The position numbers and the translations under genes were made by a program. A stretch of 64,000 nt of DNA from Planctomycetaceae bacterium (GTDB lineage Bacteria > Planctomycetota > Planctomycetia > Pirellulales > Pirellulaceae), in contig JAEUIQ010000079.1 in assembly GCA_016794985.1 (NCBI GenBank), forward strand, positions 1 through 64,000, read 5' to 3'. Below, in pieces: positions 16,313 to 25,812 of the stretch. The first letter of the stretch is position 1, and every line of letters starts with the position of its first letter. The notes beneath the pieces are model-generated. The model saw nothing but the letters and a program-made list of their open reading frames with translations. It did no database searches and was not told the origin of the DNA.

Positions 16313-18322
16313 ATGCTCCCAGACCCTAACGCACATTTTCGACGCGAATCGCATTCGAGTTCCGGCTCGAATACGCTGATGGTAGGCACTCCATTCGCCG
16401 CACACTCGGCGCCGAATGAACCAGACCGAGCCAACCAGCGTCCCAATCCGTCACTGCTGCTGCAGTTCAGCCAAGAGACCGCGAAAGTCTTAGGTGAACT
16501 GCGCGGCGAAGCTGCAGTGGTTGCAGTGACGCGGTTGTTTCTGCAAATCCTGCGACCGGCAATTCTGCTTCACGCACACCTCGCTCCGTCGTCGGTGCCG
16601 AATCAATCCCCTAAGTACCAGATCGATGACTGGCTCGAAAAACAAACCACGATTCCACGTGCAACCGTCCCAGTCGAACTACAGTCCACGGCAGTCGATG
16701 CGATACAGCGCTGCGCTGAAACCGGACAATGTCAAATCTCCACAGTCATTACTGCACATCAGGTCGTCGCGGTTCCCGTGGTGGTGCCCGGCCAAAAGCT
16801 ACAGGCTTTGGCCATCGCGGTGGCGATCGCATCGAGCGCGGAAGCCCTACCGTTGGCGATTGCGTTCGCCAACAGTCTCGCATCGTTGCAACTGGACGGT
16901 CGCGTCTTGCAGGGTCAGCTGATCGCGAAGCAACTGCAATCGCTGTCGAAGAACAATCAGGATCTAGCAGCGGCGGCAAGTTTGCCTCAGGCGGCGACGC
17001 ACTTGACGACTCGGTGGGCCGAATCGCTAAAGGTCAATCACGTCGCCTGGGTGGAAGTACGTCGCCAGCGTGCCGTGCGAGTTGCCGGCATTTCTGGTTC
17101 AACGGAAATCGACGCCGCGAGCCGCGCGTACTTTGAAATGGTTCAAGCGACTCAGGCCTTGTTACAAGCGGGCGGATCGACAGGGCGTTGGGTTGGCGGC
17201 CAACCGGCGCCTCCCAAGTTCTTGCAACGTCCGAATGGTGAAAACCTTGCCGCCACTCCACCGAGCAATACGACTTGCGATCGTTGCTTGCAAAGCATTG
17301 CCAGTGAACTTATGGTTCCGGCTGTCTTGGCGATACCCGTGCGGTCGTCGGAACAAATCGTGGCCTATTTGTTCCTAATGGGGCCGAAGGAAATCGCCAA
17401 TCCGGATTGGGAAGTAAGCCAGCGTACTTTGCTGGAGCCAATTCAAGTCCAAGCAGCGCTGGCAAACCGGGTCCATCAAACGGCGTGGCAAAGATTGATT
17501 GCCAGACCTTCTAGTTTCATAAGACGATGGCGATGGTGGCTGGCGACTTCACTGGCAATCGTCGGTCTGGTCGCCGCCTGGCCCTTGCCATATTCGATGT
17601 ATTGCGATTGCGAATTGGTGACAACAGATCGACGGTATGCGGTCGCTCCCTACAAAGGAACGTTGAAAGACGTCCTGGTCAAACCTGGTGAGATTGTCGC
17701 GCCCGGCCAGATCTTGGCAACGATGGATGATCGCGAGTTGAAAATCGAACTGGCGGGTAAGCAGGCGTCACTGGAGCGCGAACAGAACCAGATCAAGGTG
17801 GCCCGAGCGGAGAACGACATTGCGAAAGCCAGAATTTCTGAACTGGAAATGCAACGGATCTCGAGCGAAATTGCCCTCCTTCATCACCACATGTCGAACC
17901 GCGAGATTCGCACGCCGATTGCTGGCACCATTGTCCAAGGCGACCTGTCCGAGTTGTCAGGAGCACCTGTAGAAATCGGAAGTAACTTGTTTGAGGTTGC
18001 GGGTCTTGATGAACTCTTGGTCCAGATCGAAATTCCTGAGTATCAATATCGATACTCAACCGTTGGGCAAGAAGTGCGATTGAGCCTCGAAGCGTTTCCC
18101 TATGAAACGTTTACTGGGGTTGTCGAACGACTGCATCCACGCGCAACGACACGAGACGAGCGAAATGTCTTCCTGGCAGAAATACGGCTCCCGAATCTTG
18201 GCAGCAAATTGCGACCGGGCATGAAAGGGCAGGCTTGCATTCAGGGAGATGCCTATCCGCTGGCTTGGACTTGGTTGCATTATCCATATGAAAAGACACG
18301 CCTGTTCTTGGGATGGTACTAA
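16313..18322 (+). CDS. Membrane-anchored adaptor: cytoplasmic GAF-like region plus HlyD-type periplasmic domain
   Basis: This 669-residue protein has an unusual layout. Residues 1 to about 400 are soluble and probably cytoplasmic, with two GAF-like alpha/beta segments (VVAVPVVVPGQKLQALAIAV; HVAWVEVRRQRAVRVAGISG) and a later segment VLAIPVRSSEQIVAYLFLMG. A single membrane helix follows at about 405-425 (WWLATSLAIVGLVAAWPLPY). The C-terminal 240 residues are a typical HlyD adaptor: lipoyl half-sites GTLKDVLVKPGEIVAPGQI and REIRTPIAGTIVQGDLSE, a coiled-coil hairpin between them, and a beta-barrel LVQIEIPEYQYRYSTVGQEV. It may sense a cytoplasmic ligand and pass the signal to a periplasmic conduit. 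Its stop is 6 bp before the M50 gene, so the two are probably co-translated. The GAF call is tentative. Confidence 0.75.
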   Translation: MLPDPNAHFRRESHSSSGSNTLMVGTPFAAHSAPNEPDRANQRPNPSLLLQFSQETAKVLGELRGEAAVVAVTRLFLQILRPAILLHAHLAPSSVPNQSPKYQIDDWLEKQTTIPRATVPVELQSTAVDAIQRCAETGQCQISTVITAHQVVAVPVVVPGQKLQALAIAVAIASSAEALPLAIAFANSLASLQLDGRVLQGQLIAKQLQSLSKNNQDLAAAASLPQAATHLTTRWAESLKVNHVAWVEVRRQRAVRVAGISGSTEIDAASRAYFEMVQATQALLQAGGSTGRWVGGQPAPPKFLQRPNGENLAATPPSNTTCDRCLQSIASELMVPAVLAIPVRSSEQIVAYLFLMGPKEIANPDWEVSQRTLLEPIQVQAALANRVHQTAWQRLIARPSSFIRRWRWWLATSLAIVGLVAAWPLPYSMYCDCELVTTDRRYAVAPYKGTLKDVLVKPGEIVAPGQILATMDDRELKIELAGKQASLEREQNQIKVARAENDIAKARISELEMQRISSEIALLHHHMSNREIRTPIAGTIVQGDLSELSGAPVEIGSNLFEVAGLDELLVQIEIPEYQYRYSTVGQEVRLSLEAFPYETFTGVVERLHPRATTRDERNVFLAEIRLPNLGSKLRPGMKGQACIQGDAYPLAWTWLHYPYEKTRLFLGWY

Positions 18323-18328
18323 GCACAA

Positions 18329-20542
18329 ATGATCCCTTCCGCGAACGACTTCGAACAAAGCACCAGCCCCAAGTTGCGGGCGGATCTTCGGATCGGCCAA
18401 GCTTCCGAATCGGCGTCGGCGTTCTTCGTGCTCGAGGATAGCCTGGCCGGAAAATGTTACGAACTTGGAGCCCGAGAAGCCCATTGTTTGATGTCATGTG
18501 ACGGTCGGCGTTCGGTCGGTGAAATTCTGGCCAGTCAGCCGAATGTCGCGAATCTCCCTCGATTGACGGCGGATAATTTTCGGCAACTTGTTAGCTGGGC
18601 ATTAGCCAAACAGTTATTGGTCGATCATTCCGATCAAGCGATTGGTCGACAACAGACCATGTATCAAGCGGCGGCGCGAGCCAATTGGGTCAAGTGGACA
18701 AACCCCATTAGTATTTCAATCAGTTTGGGTAGCCCCGCGCCTTTGCTGCGTTATCTGACTCCGAAATTGTGCTGGATCTTCGATCATCGTTGGTTGCCAT
18801 TGGCGGCCTGTACGGTGGCCTACGCATTGTACTGTTTGTACATTCATGCCGAGAAATTTTCGAATCAAGCCATCGCAATTTGGGCGGATCAGCAATGGCT
18901 GACGCTAGTGATCGTGTGGTTGTTGATCAAGGTGATTCACGAGCTAGCGCATGGTATCGTCGCTCAGCGTTATGGCACTCAGGTGCGCGACGCCGGATTG
19001 TTTCTTGTATTGTTCTTGCCCTTGGCATACGTTGACGTCAGCAATTCTGCGAGATTGCCAAATCGTTGGAAACGGATTCATATTGCAGCCGCGGGAATGT
19101 ACGTCGAGTTGGTGCTGGCGGCGGTTGCGACAATCGTTTGGGCATGGACAACGAATGTGACGCTGGCATCTTGGATGCACGCCGTTGTAGTCAGTGCGGG
19201 GGTCAGCACTTTGATTTTCAACGCCAATCCACTGATGCGATTTGATGGCTACTATATATTGGCCGACTTGATTGGGATTCCGAATTTGGCCAGTCGAGGA
19301 AAACAATGGTTCTGGGGCACCATCAAGCGTTGGTGTTTGGGGATCCCCTCGACGCCGATAATGCTGCCCACGTCCAAGCGACTCATGATTGCAATCTATG
19401 GCATCGCGGCGCTGGCTTGGAGAATGATTTTGCAAATCACCCTGGTGATCGCGGCAGCGGCCTTGTTCTATGGGCTGGGCGTCCTGGTGGCAATTTTGGC
19501 GATCCTGCATTACGCCATGGAGCCGTTGATCCAACTTTCACGTTTCGCTCGCAACGAACAGCCTTGGAGAAAGTGGCGCGTCGCGAACGTCACCGGCTCG
19601 TTGGTGGCCGCGGCGGCGATGTTGTGGATGCTAACTTCGGCACTGACGGGTCCAGTCTACTTGAATGCACCGGCCGTCGTTCGATTTCCAGCCGAGCAAT
19701 TGGTGCGAGCCGCTTCGGACGGTTTTGTCTCGTCGATTCGGGTGCGGCATGGCGAAGAGGTCGTAGCCGGGCAAACCTTGGCGGTACTTTCCAATCCGGC
19801 GTTGTGCCAACAAGTCGAAGCATTGCAGTTCCAGTTGGCCCAAGCCGAGCAAAAGGCTCGAATGGCTCGCGAGAAAGCGGAATGGAGCGAATACGACAAC
19901 CAACAGCGATTCGCGGCGGGCTTGCGCGCCCAACTTTCAGAGCGTCGAATCGAAATAGCCCATTTGGAGTTGCGGGCACCGTGCAATGGTCGCGTCTGGA
20001 ATCCCGAAGTCGAGCAACTGGCGGGACAATATGTTCGGAGTGGAACGGCCATCATGACCATTGACGATGGCCGCAAAGAATTAGCCGTTTCGATCTCCCA
20101 AGATGACCTCGCTGCCGTGTCAGAATGGAAGGACGCGCGGGTTCAAATCGTGTTTCCGAATTTGCCGATCACACCAGGTCAATTGAGGCAAATCCAACCG
20201 AACGCCAGCGAGACGGTGCCTGCTGCAGCACTGGCTCGTCCATTTGGCGGACCTTTGTTGGTTCAGCCCGCTTCTTCAACCGAAACAAAGAAGCCTCGAT
20301 TCGTGCGGTCGCAAAGTGCGAATGAAGAATCCATCGCCGACCTAAAATTGATTGTACCACGGGTCACAGGAATCGTCGAACTCCCAGATCATCTGCAAGA
20401 GACGTTGCCTGTGGGACATACGGGAGCCGTGTTCCTGCCAGCTCGCCGTCAGAGTCTCGCCAGTTACATCGTGACTGAGACGCGACGATGGCTGAGTGGC
20501 CATCTACAAAGCATGCGACACGCGATTCGCGCAAACCAATAA
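18329..20542 (+). CDS. PqqD-like / M50 site-2 protease / lipoyl-adaptor fusion protein
   Basis: This is a 737-residue polytopic protein. Residues about 25-110 resemble a PqqD-type winged helix (YELGAREAHCLMSCDGRRSV), which in RiPP pathways binds precursor peptides. Several membrane helices then surround an intact M50 zinc site: H204-E-L-A-H208, with Asp306 in NPLMRFDGYY as third ligand. After more helices (to about residue 445) comes a periplasmic adaptor part: lipoyl half-site AASDGFVSSIRVRHGEEVVA, a coiled-coil hairpin, second half-site ELRAPCNGRVWNPEVEQLAG and a beta domain. A protease joined to a membrane-fusion module suggests cleavage coupled to export of a peptide or protein. The substrate is unknown, and no obvious small precursor gene is adjacent. 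Confidence 0.8.
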   Translation: MIPSANDFEQSTSPKLRADLRIGQASESASAFFVLEDSLAGKCYELGAREAHCLMSCDGRRSVGEILASQPNVANLPRLTADNFRQLVSWALAKQLLVDHSDQAIGRQQTMYQAAARANWVKWTNPISISISLGSPAPLLRYLTPKLCWIFDHRWLPLAACTVAYALYCLYIHAEKFSNQAIAIWADQQWLTLVIVWLLIKVIHELAHGIVAQRYGTQVRDAGLFLVLFLPLAYVDVSNSARLPNRWKRIHIAAAGMYVELVLAAVATIVWAWTTNVTLASWMHAVVVSAGVSTLIFNANPLMRFDGYYILADLIGIPNLASRGKQWFWGTIKRWCLGIPSTPIMLPTSKRLMIAIYGIAALAWRMILQITLVIAAAALFYGLGVLVAILAILHYAMEPLIQLSRFARNEQPWRKWRVANVTGSLVAAAAMLWMLTSALTGPVYLNAPAVVRFPAEQLVRAASDGFVSSIRVRHGEEVVAGQTLAVLSNPALCQQVEALQFQLAQAEQKARMAREKAEWSEYDNQQRFAAGLRAQLSERRIEIAHLELRAPCNGRVWNPEVEQLAGQYVRSGTAIMTIDDGRKELAVSISQDDLAAVSEWKDARVQIVFPNLPITPGQLRQIQPNASETVPAAALARPFGGPLLVQPASSTETKKPRFVRSQSANEESIADLKLIVPRVTGIVELPDHLQETLPVGHTGAVFLPARRQSLASYIVTETRRWLSGHLQSMRHAIRANQ

Positions 20543-20546
20543 CGAC

Positions 20547-21062
20547 TCAGCCTTCGATCGGTTGGTACAGGCGTGTTTCCAAAGTTCGGGGATCGCTGGC
20601 CATGATCGGGTCAGTCAGATAGACCTCGCGGGGACCGCCACAAAATTGAAATTCATTGTCCCTTCCCCAACTTCTCATCGTACGATGTCCGACTGATAAA
20701 GAAGAGTAAGGTCCGCGGTGGAGCGTACTAATTGCGCGGGAGGTTGGTAAAACTTCTTGCTGCAATGGACCGAAGCCTGCAACAGAACAACGGCCAATGG
20801 ACTTCGCCAGAGGATAGAGATTCAAATCCAGCAATTCCAGAATCGGGAAGCCCGTTTGGGCCATGAATTGCGGACCATGCCGATCGCCAAAGTGAGTCTG
20901 TGGGTGACCGTGGACCGCGATGCCTAGTTCGGAAGCCAAGGTGTAGACCAAAGCCAAGGCCGCCGCAACTTGTTCCGTGATTCGGTCTTCACTGGAACGG
21001 TAGGCTACAGAAAGCCAAGTCATTGCCGGCAACGAGACAATCTCTAATTGATATCGATCCAT
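20547..21062 (-). CDS. GyrI-like / AraC effector-binding-domain (SRPBCC-unrelated BEF fold) protein
   Basis: This is a 171-residue stand-alone effector-binding domain. The N-terminal strand YQLEIVSLPAMTWLSVAYRS and the C-terminal pattern GGPREVYLTDP, with flanking SWGRDNEFQF, match GyrI-like small-molecule-binding domains. Such proteins bind hydrophobic or cationic ligands, and some hydrolyse them. No DNA-binding domain is attached. Two ATGs lie at 21068 and 21062; the second has AAGGA 8 bp upstream, while the first overlaps the binding site, so 21062 was chosen. It sits 44 bp downstream of nadA and ends 4 bp from the convergent M50 gene. Confidence 0.75.
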   Translation of the reverse strand: MDRYQLEIVSLPAMTWLSVAYRSSEDRITEQVAAALALVYTLASELGIAVHGHPQTHFGDRHGPQFMAQTGFPILELLDLNLYPLAKSIGRCSVAGFGPLQQEVLPTSRAISTLHRGPYSSLSVGHRTMRSWGRDNEFQFCGGPREVYLTDPIMASDPRTLETRLYQPIEG

Positions 21063-21106
21063 GGGCATCTTCCTTTTCCACGCGGCCACGACGAAGTGAT
21101 CGAGTT

Positions 21107-22243
21107 TTACCGGACAGTCAACATTCGTTCCAAAGCTGCGATGCTGTAATCGGCCGTTTCTCGATCGACTTGGATTACATTGACGGCGCAACCTTCTAGC
21201 AAATTCTCGATCGACCAACACAAGTGCGCCAGATCGATTCGATACATTGTAGCGCACATGCAGAGCACAGGAGAAAGAAAATGAATTTCTTGTTCGGGAT
21301 GCTGTTTCTTCAGTCGATTGACTAGGTGCAGTTCTGTGCCAATCGCCCATTTTGTCCCTGGCGGCGCTTGCTGCACGGTTTGGATGATCTTGCCGGTGGA
21401 ACCAGAGATGTCTGCCAAGTCGTTCACTTCTTGCGGACATTCGGGGTGTACCAAAATTTGGATCCCGGGAATTCGATGCCGAAAGCCATGGACATGCTCG
21501 GGCCGAAACATTTGGTGAACGCTACAGTGACCTTGCCACAAAATCACTTTCGAATCGGTGAGGCGGGACTCGGTATTGCCGCCCAACTCCGGCGCGAACG
21601 GATCCCAGACCGGCATTTGATCGTTGGTGACACCCATCTTCAAAGCTGTATTTCTCCCCAGGTGTTGATCCGGGAAAAACAGGACTCGGTCTCCCCGTTC
21701 AAACGCCCACTTCAGCACGGCCATTGCATTGCTGCTGGTGCAAACAATCCCGCCATGGCGACCGACAAATCCTTTCAAACTTGCAGCAGAATTGATGTAA
21801 GTGACCGGCACCAAACGCTGCGTATCCAGGACCTCGGACAGTTCATCCCAACAATTTTCGACTTGACGAATCGCGGCCATATCGGCCATCGAGCAGCCAG
21901 CTTTCAGATCGGGCAAGATCACTTGAACCGGGGTCGCTCCGGCGGCGATTCGTTCGGGGCGATTGGCGAGAATATCGGCGGTTTCGGCCATGAAATGGAC
22001 GCCGCAAAAAATGATGGTTTCGCATTCCGATTGTTTGGCTGCGAGTTGGCTCAGTTGCAAGCTATCGCCGGTCAGGTCGGCATGTTCGATAACTTCGTCT
22101 TGTTGGTAGTGATGACCCAGAATCAATAGTTTTTTGCCGAGGCGTTGCTTGCCAGCAATGATTCGTTGTCGAAGTTCGTCATTCGACAAACCCTTGTAAG
22201 AGTGAAAGGGAATCGCAGCCGAGGTTTCCGTTGCCGTTGTCAT
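21107..22243 (-). CDS. nadA: Quinolinate synthase NadA
   Basis: This 378-residue 4Fe-4S enzyme condenses iminoaspartate with dihydroxyacetone phosphate to make quinolinate for NAD. Visible hallmarks are LGHHYQQDEVIEHADLTGDS at the N-terminus, IIFCGVHFMAETA, GCSMADMA, YINSAASLKGFVGRHGGIVC, WQGHCSVHQMF, VHPECPQEVNDLAD and a C-terminal EGCAVNVIQVD. Several of these cysteines are the expected cluster ligands. Length and motif order are normal for the longer NadA class. Neither nadB nor nadC is in the window. It is transcribed away from the PhoPQ-type hydrolase at 22360. Confidence 0.95.
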   Translation of the reverse strand: MTTATETSAAIPFHSYKGLSNDELRQRIIAGKQRLGKKLLILGHHYQQDEVIEHADLTGDSLQLSQLAAKQSECETIIFCGVHFMAETADILANRPERIAAGATPVQVILPDLKAGCSMADMAAIRQVENCWDELSEVLDTQRLVPVTYINSAASLKGFVGRHGGIVCTSSNAMAVLKWAFERGDRVLFFPDQHLGRNTALKMGVTNDQMPVWDPFAPELGGNTESRLTDSKVILWQGHCSVHQMFRPEHVHGFRHRIPGIQILVHPECPQEVNDLADISGSTGKIIQTVQQAPPGTKWAIGTELHLVNRLKKQHPEQEIHFLSPVLCMCATMYRIDLAHLCWSIENLLEGCAVNVIQVDRETADYSIAALERMLTVR

Positions 22244-22359
22244 CGTCCCATGTCGCCAATTTTGCGTCCCGTTATCCCCCGCCGACCCTACCTGTTGGGT
22301 CGAACCGAACCCTTGGTATACTTGGCATTTCCCGGTTTGTCAAAGCGACCCCAATTGAA

Positions 22360-23868
22360 ATGCCAACCATGCTAGTTCTTCGTTTCGTCCACGAATCCCC
22401 GATATTTGCCGGGATTGTTTGGAAAACACTGATCATAGCGATCACCTTGACAATTGGTTGGTGCCAAGTTGCATCGGTAACGGCACAAAATGCCACGGTG
22501 ACCAACCCAGAAGTTCCACCTTATCAAACGGTGGTCAACCAACTGCCCACCAAGTTGGATGAATACATTGCCAAGCCGGACCCGACTTACCGCTACGAAG
22601 TACTGCAGCGATTGGATTTGCCGAATGGAACCGTCTGGGTCGTCGACATGGTCTCGCAGACTTGGCTTACGTCCGCCGAGGTCAACCGCAGCGAATGGCG
22701 ACACTGGTTGACCATCTTCAAGCCCCAAAAGTGTCGTTCGGAGACGGCTCTGATGTTTGTGGCCGGGGGTTCGAACGACAAGGCCGCTCCCGAAAATCTC
22801 GATCCCATGCTGGCATCGATTGCCGTGGCCACGAATAGTGTGGTCGCTGAATTGAAGATGGTCCCGAATCAACCTTTGATCTTTCACAACGATGGGGTTC
22901 CCCGAGTGGAAGACGATTTGATTGCTTATACCTGGGACCAATTCCTCAAGACGGGAGACTACAAGTGGCCGGCCCAATTGCCCATGACCAAATCGGTCGT
23001 TCGTGCGATGGATACGGTGCAAACGATTTTGGCCCAAGACACTGAAGCCTTGAAGTTGGGAAAGTTTGTCGTGACTGGCGGTTCAAAGCGTGGCTGGACA
23101 ACCTGGCTAACGGCGACGGTTGACCCTCGAGTCGTTGCGATTGCACCGATCGTGATTGACGTCCTCAATGTCGACGTCTCGATGCAGCACCACTTTGCGA
23201 CTTATGGATTCTGGGCTCCGGCGATCGATGACTACGTCCATCACAAGATCATGCAGCGTCGTGGTGTCGAGAATTATCCGAAGTTGTTGCAATTGGTCGA
23301 TCCATTCGCCTACCGTGATCGTTTGCAAATGCCAAAATGCGTGATCAACGCCACCGGCGATCAGTTCTTTTGTCCAGATTCCTCGCAGTTTTACTTTGAC
23401 CAACTGCTCGGCGAAAACCATCTCTGTTACGTACCCAACTCGGAACATTCGCTAAAAGAGACCGATGCCTTGGACAGCCTGATCGCGTTTCACTATTCCG
23501 TCGTCCATCAAGTGCCGCGGCCAAAGTTGGAATGGGAGATTCGTGAACCCGGTCACTGGACGGTTAGGTGTCAGGCTGGAGCGGAAGGGCAAACGTTGAA
23601 ACATGTCACTTTGTGGCAGGCCACGAATCCGTCGGCCCGTGATTTCCGGGTGGACACGATTGGGCGCAGCTACACGTCGCAACGACTGGAGGCGGACTCC
23701 GACGGCTTGTATCACGTGGCATTGACGGCACCGGCCTCTGGTTGGATGGCTGTATTCGTGCAAGCGGAGTTCGACATTGGTGCGCCGCGCCCCTTGCGAA
23801 TCTCCACGCCCGTGACGATCCTACCTTTGAAACTTCCACACGCGGATGAGCCCATCGATTCAAAATAA
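22360..23868 (+). CDS. PhoPQ-activated pathogenicity-related (PqaA-type) exported alpha/beta hydrolase
   Basis: This is a 502-residue member of the PhoPQ_related family. The N-terminal leader (FAGIVWKTLIIAITLTIGW, ending near VTAQ) indicates export. The motif VVTGGSKRGWTTW carries the nucleophile Ser in an alpha/beta-hydrolase elbow, and NATGDQFFCPDSSQFY and YVPNSEHSL probably supply the acid and His. The family is named after a Salmonella gene controlled by PhoPQ; its biochemical role is unclear, with peptidase or esterase activity suggested. ATG 22360 (or 22369) is used because an upstream ATG at 22231 would overlap the nadA start. It lies divergent from nadA and 88 bp before leuA. Confidence 0.85.
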   Translation: MPTMLVLRFVHESPIFAGIVWKTLIIAITLTIGWCQVASVTAQNATVTNPEVPPYQTVVNQLPTKLDEYIAKPDPTYRYEVLQRLDLPNGTVWVVDMVSQTWLTSAEVNRSEWRHWLTIFKPQKCRSETALMFVAGGSNDKAAPENLDPMLASIAVATNSVVAELKMVPNQPLIFHNDGVPRVEDDLIAYTWDQFLKTGDYKWPAQLPMTKSVVRAMDTVQTILAQDTEALKLGKFVVTGGSKRGWTTWLTATVDPRVVAIAPIVIDVLNVDVSMQHHFATYGFWAPAIDDYVHHKIMQRRGVENYPKLLQLVDPFAYRDRLQMPKCVINATGDQFFCPDSSQFYFDQLLGENHLCYVPNSEHSLKETDALDSLIAFHYSVVHQVPRPKLEWEIREPGHWTVRCQAGAEGQTLKHVTLWQATNPSARDFRVDTIGRSYTSQRLEADSDGLYHVALTAPASGWMAVFVQAEFDIGAPRPLRISTPVTILPLKLPHADEPIDSK

Positions 23869-23956
23869 GGGGCATTGGCTGGCAGTGAACTGATGCGACC
23901 CTTCCGATCGACTGCACCACAACCGCATGACCTTAGCCACGAGTAGAAAGCCGCCC

Positions 23957-25483
23957 ATGTCGAACACGGAACAACCCTCGATTGCCATCTTCGATACGAC
24001 GCTTCGCGATGGCGAGCAGTCGCCTGGCGCGAGCATGAATTTGGAAGAGAAGTTGACCATCGCCCAAGCGCTTGCGGACTTGGGGGTGGATATCATCGAG
24101 GCCGGTTTTCCGATCGCCTCGCCCGGAGACTTTGAAGCCGTCGAACAAATCGCCAAAACGATTCGCGGTCCAGTCATTTGCGGCTTGGCCCGCTGCTCGG
24201 ATCAAGACATCGACCGCGCCTGGGAAGCACTCAAACATTCTCATTCCCCTCGAATTCATGTTTTCTTGGCTACTAGCGCAATTCATCGTGAATTCAAACT
24301 AAAAATGACCGCCGACGAAATCGTGCAACGGGCGATCGCCGGAGTGAAACGCGCCAAACGAGTCTGCGACAATATCGAGTTTTCACCAGAAGACGCTGCC
24401 CGGACCGAACCCGATTTTTTGTGCCGTGTCGTTGAGGCAGTTATCCAAGCAGGTGCCACGACCGTCAATATTCCGGATACCGTGGGCTATGCGACACCAG
24501 CCCACATGGGACGCGTCATTCATACGCTCAAAAACCGAGTGCCCAACATCGACAAAGCCATCATCAGCATTCATTGCCATAATGACTTAGGATTGGCTGT
24601 CGCGAACAGCTTGGCCGCGGTCGAGAACGGAGCTCGCCAAATCGAGTGCACAATCAATGGCATCGGCGAACGAGCTGGAAACTGTTCTCTCGAAGAAATT
24701 GTCATGGCCTTGCGGACACGTAACGATCATTATGGATTCCAGACGAATATCGCAACCAAGCGATTGGTCCCCGTCAGTCGCTTGGTCTCCTCGATCACTG
24801 GGCTCGAAGTTCAACGCAACAAAGCGATTGTCGGACGGAATGCCTTCGCGCACGAAGCAGGCATTCACCAAGATGGAATGTTGAAGGAACGCAGCACGTA
24901 CGAGATCATGCGCCCCGAAGACGTCGGGCTCGTCAAGACCGACTTGGTCTTGGGCAAACATAGTGGTCGAGCGGCGCTTTCTGATCGCGCCAAACAATTG
25001 GGGTTCGATCTAACCGGGGAGCAATTGCAAACGGTATTCGAGGAATTCAAGCGGGTGGCCGACCGCAAGAAGGAAGTGTTTGACGGCGATATCATGGCCA
25101 TTATCCAAAGCCAACTTCATGGCACCTTGGCCGAAAGCTGGGAGTTGGTCGATTTCACGGTCCAATTACGCCGCGGCAAATCACCGAAGTTTCTTCTGAA
25201 GCTGAATCGTGCCGGGCGCGATCACGAGATCGAAGTGGAAGATGGCGAAGGGCCGATCGATGCGGCCTTTTTGGCGACCGAGAAGCTGACGGGAGTCCCC
25301 ATGAATTGTCGCGAATTCAAAATCAATGCGACCTCCTTGGGACACGATGCCTTAGGGGAAGTCACGTTGAGCATCGAACACCAAGGAACCGAGTATCGCG
25401 GGCGGGGAGTCTCAACCGATTGTGTGGAGGCTTCCTTGGTGGCAATTCTGAGCGCGATCAATCGCATTCCGAGCAAAAAATGA
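23957..25483 (+). CDS. leuA: 2-isopropylmalate synthase LeuA
   Basis: This 508-residue enzyme condenses acetyl-CoA with 2-oxoisovalerate in the first committed step of leucine synthesis. Motifs are FDTTLRDGEQSPGASM (active-site Arg/Asp), SIHCHNDLGLAVANS (metal-binding His pair), EAGIHQDGML and a C-terminal leucine-regulatory domain (about 380-505). The start at 23957 gives MSNTEQPSIAIFDTTLRD, matching family N-termini; an ATG at 23927 is also in frame. The stop overlaps the ATG of a rhodanese gene (ATGA), so the two are translationally coupled. No leader peptide or attenuator is visible upstream. Confidence 0.95.
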   Translation: MSNTEQPSIAIFDTTLRDGEQSPGASMNLEEKLTIAQALADLGVDIIEAGFPIASPGDFEAVEQIAKTIRGPVICGLARCSDQDIDRAWEALKHSHSPRIHVFLATSAIHREFKLKMTADEIVQRAIAGVKRAKRVCDNIEFSPEDAARTEPDFLCRVVEAVIQAGATTVNIPDTVGYATPAHMGRVIHTLKNRVPNIDKAIISIHCHNDLGLAVANSLAAVENGARQIECTINGIGERAGNCSLEEIVMALRTRNDHYGFQTNIATKRLVPVSRLVSSITGLEVQRNKAIVGRNAFAHEAGIHQDGMLKERSTYEIMRPEDVGLVKTDLVLGKHSGRAALSDRAKQLGFDLTGEQLQTVFEEFKRVADRKKEVFDGDIMAIIQSQLHGTLAESWELVDFTVQLRRGKSPKFLLKLNRAGRDHEIEVEDGEGPIDAAFLATEKLTGVPMNCREFKINATSLGHDALGEVTLSIEHQGTEYRGRGVSTDCVEASLVAILSAINRIPSKK

Positions 25484-25812
25484 CGACACGAATTTCCGTG
25501 GAACCCGCTACGGTTCGACAATGGCAGCTGGAGAGTCGCGAGTTTGTCTTGCTGGATTGTCGCGAGCAGGACGAGTACGACTTCGTCCACTTGCCGGGAT
25601 GCGTCTTGTTCCCGCTTAGCGAGATCGCCGGGCGGGTAACGGAGCTGACGGAGTTTCAACACCGTACGATTGTCGTCTATTGCCATCATGGAGTCCGAAG
25701 CCAACGGGTCGCCCATTGGCTCCTTGGACAGGGCTTCGAAAGTGTCTTCAATATGGCAGGGGGCATTGACCGTTGGTCGCTAGAAGTGGATCCCCAACTT
25801 CCACGATACTGA
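25480..25812 (+). CDS. Single-domain rhodanese (sulfurtransferase)
   Basis: This is a 110-residue rhodanese. It has the substrate loop VLLDCREQDEYDFVHLPGC and the active-site loop Y-C68-HHGVRS, with the catalytic Cys present, then FNMAGGIDRWS. The CHHGVRS loop size is the six-residue type for sulfur rather than phosphate substrates. It starts within the leuA stop codon (ATGA overlap), implying coupled translation. The metabolic reason for pairing with leucine synthesis is not evident. A possible role is sulfane-sulfur handling in the cytoplasm. Confidence 0.9.
   Translation: MTTRISVEPATVRQWQLESREFVLLDCREQDEYDFVHLPGCVLFPLSEIAGRVTELTEFQHRTIVVYCHHGVRSQRVAHWLLGQGFESVFNMAGGIDRWSLEVDPQLPRY

Noticed and set aside
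19306..20064. 252-residue plus-strand open frame in another frame
   Set aside because: Inside the M50-adaptor gene; Arg/Gly-rich with no recognisable domain.
20547..21440. 297-residue extended version of the GyrI-like gene
   Set aside because: The N-terminal 126 residues overlap nadA antisense; the second ATG at 21062 with AAGGA upstream is the credible start.
21326..22129. 267-residue plus-strand open frame
   Set aside because: Lies wholly antisense to nadA, which has full motif support.
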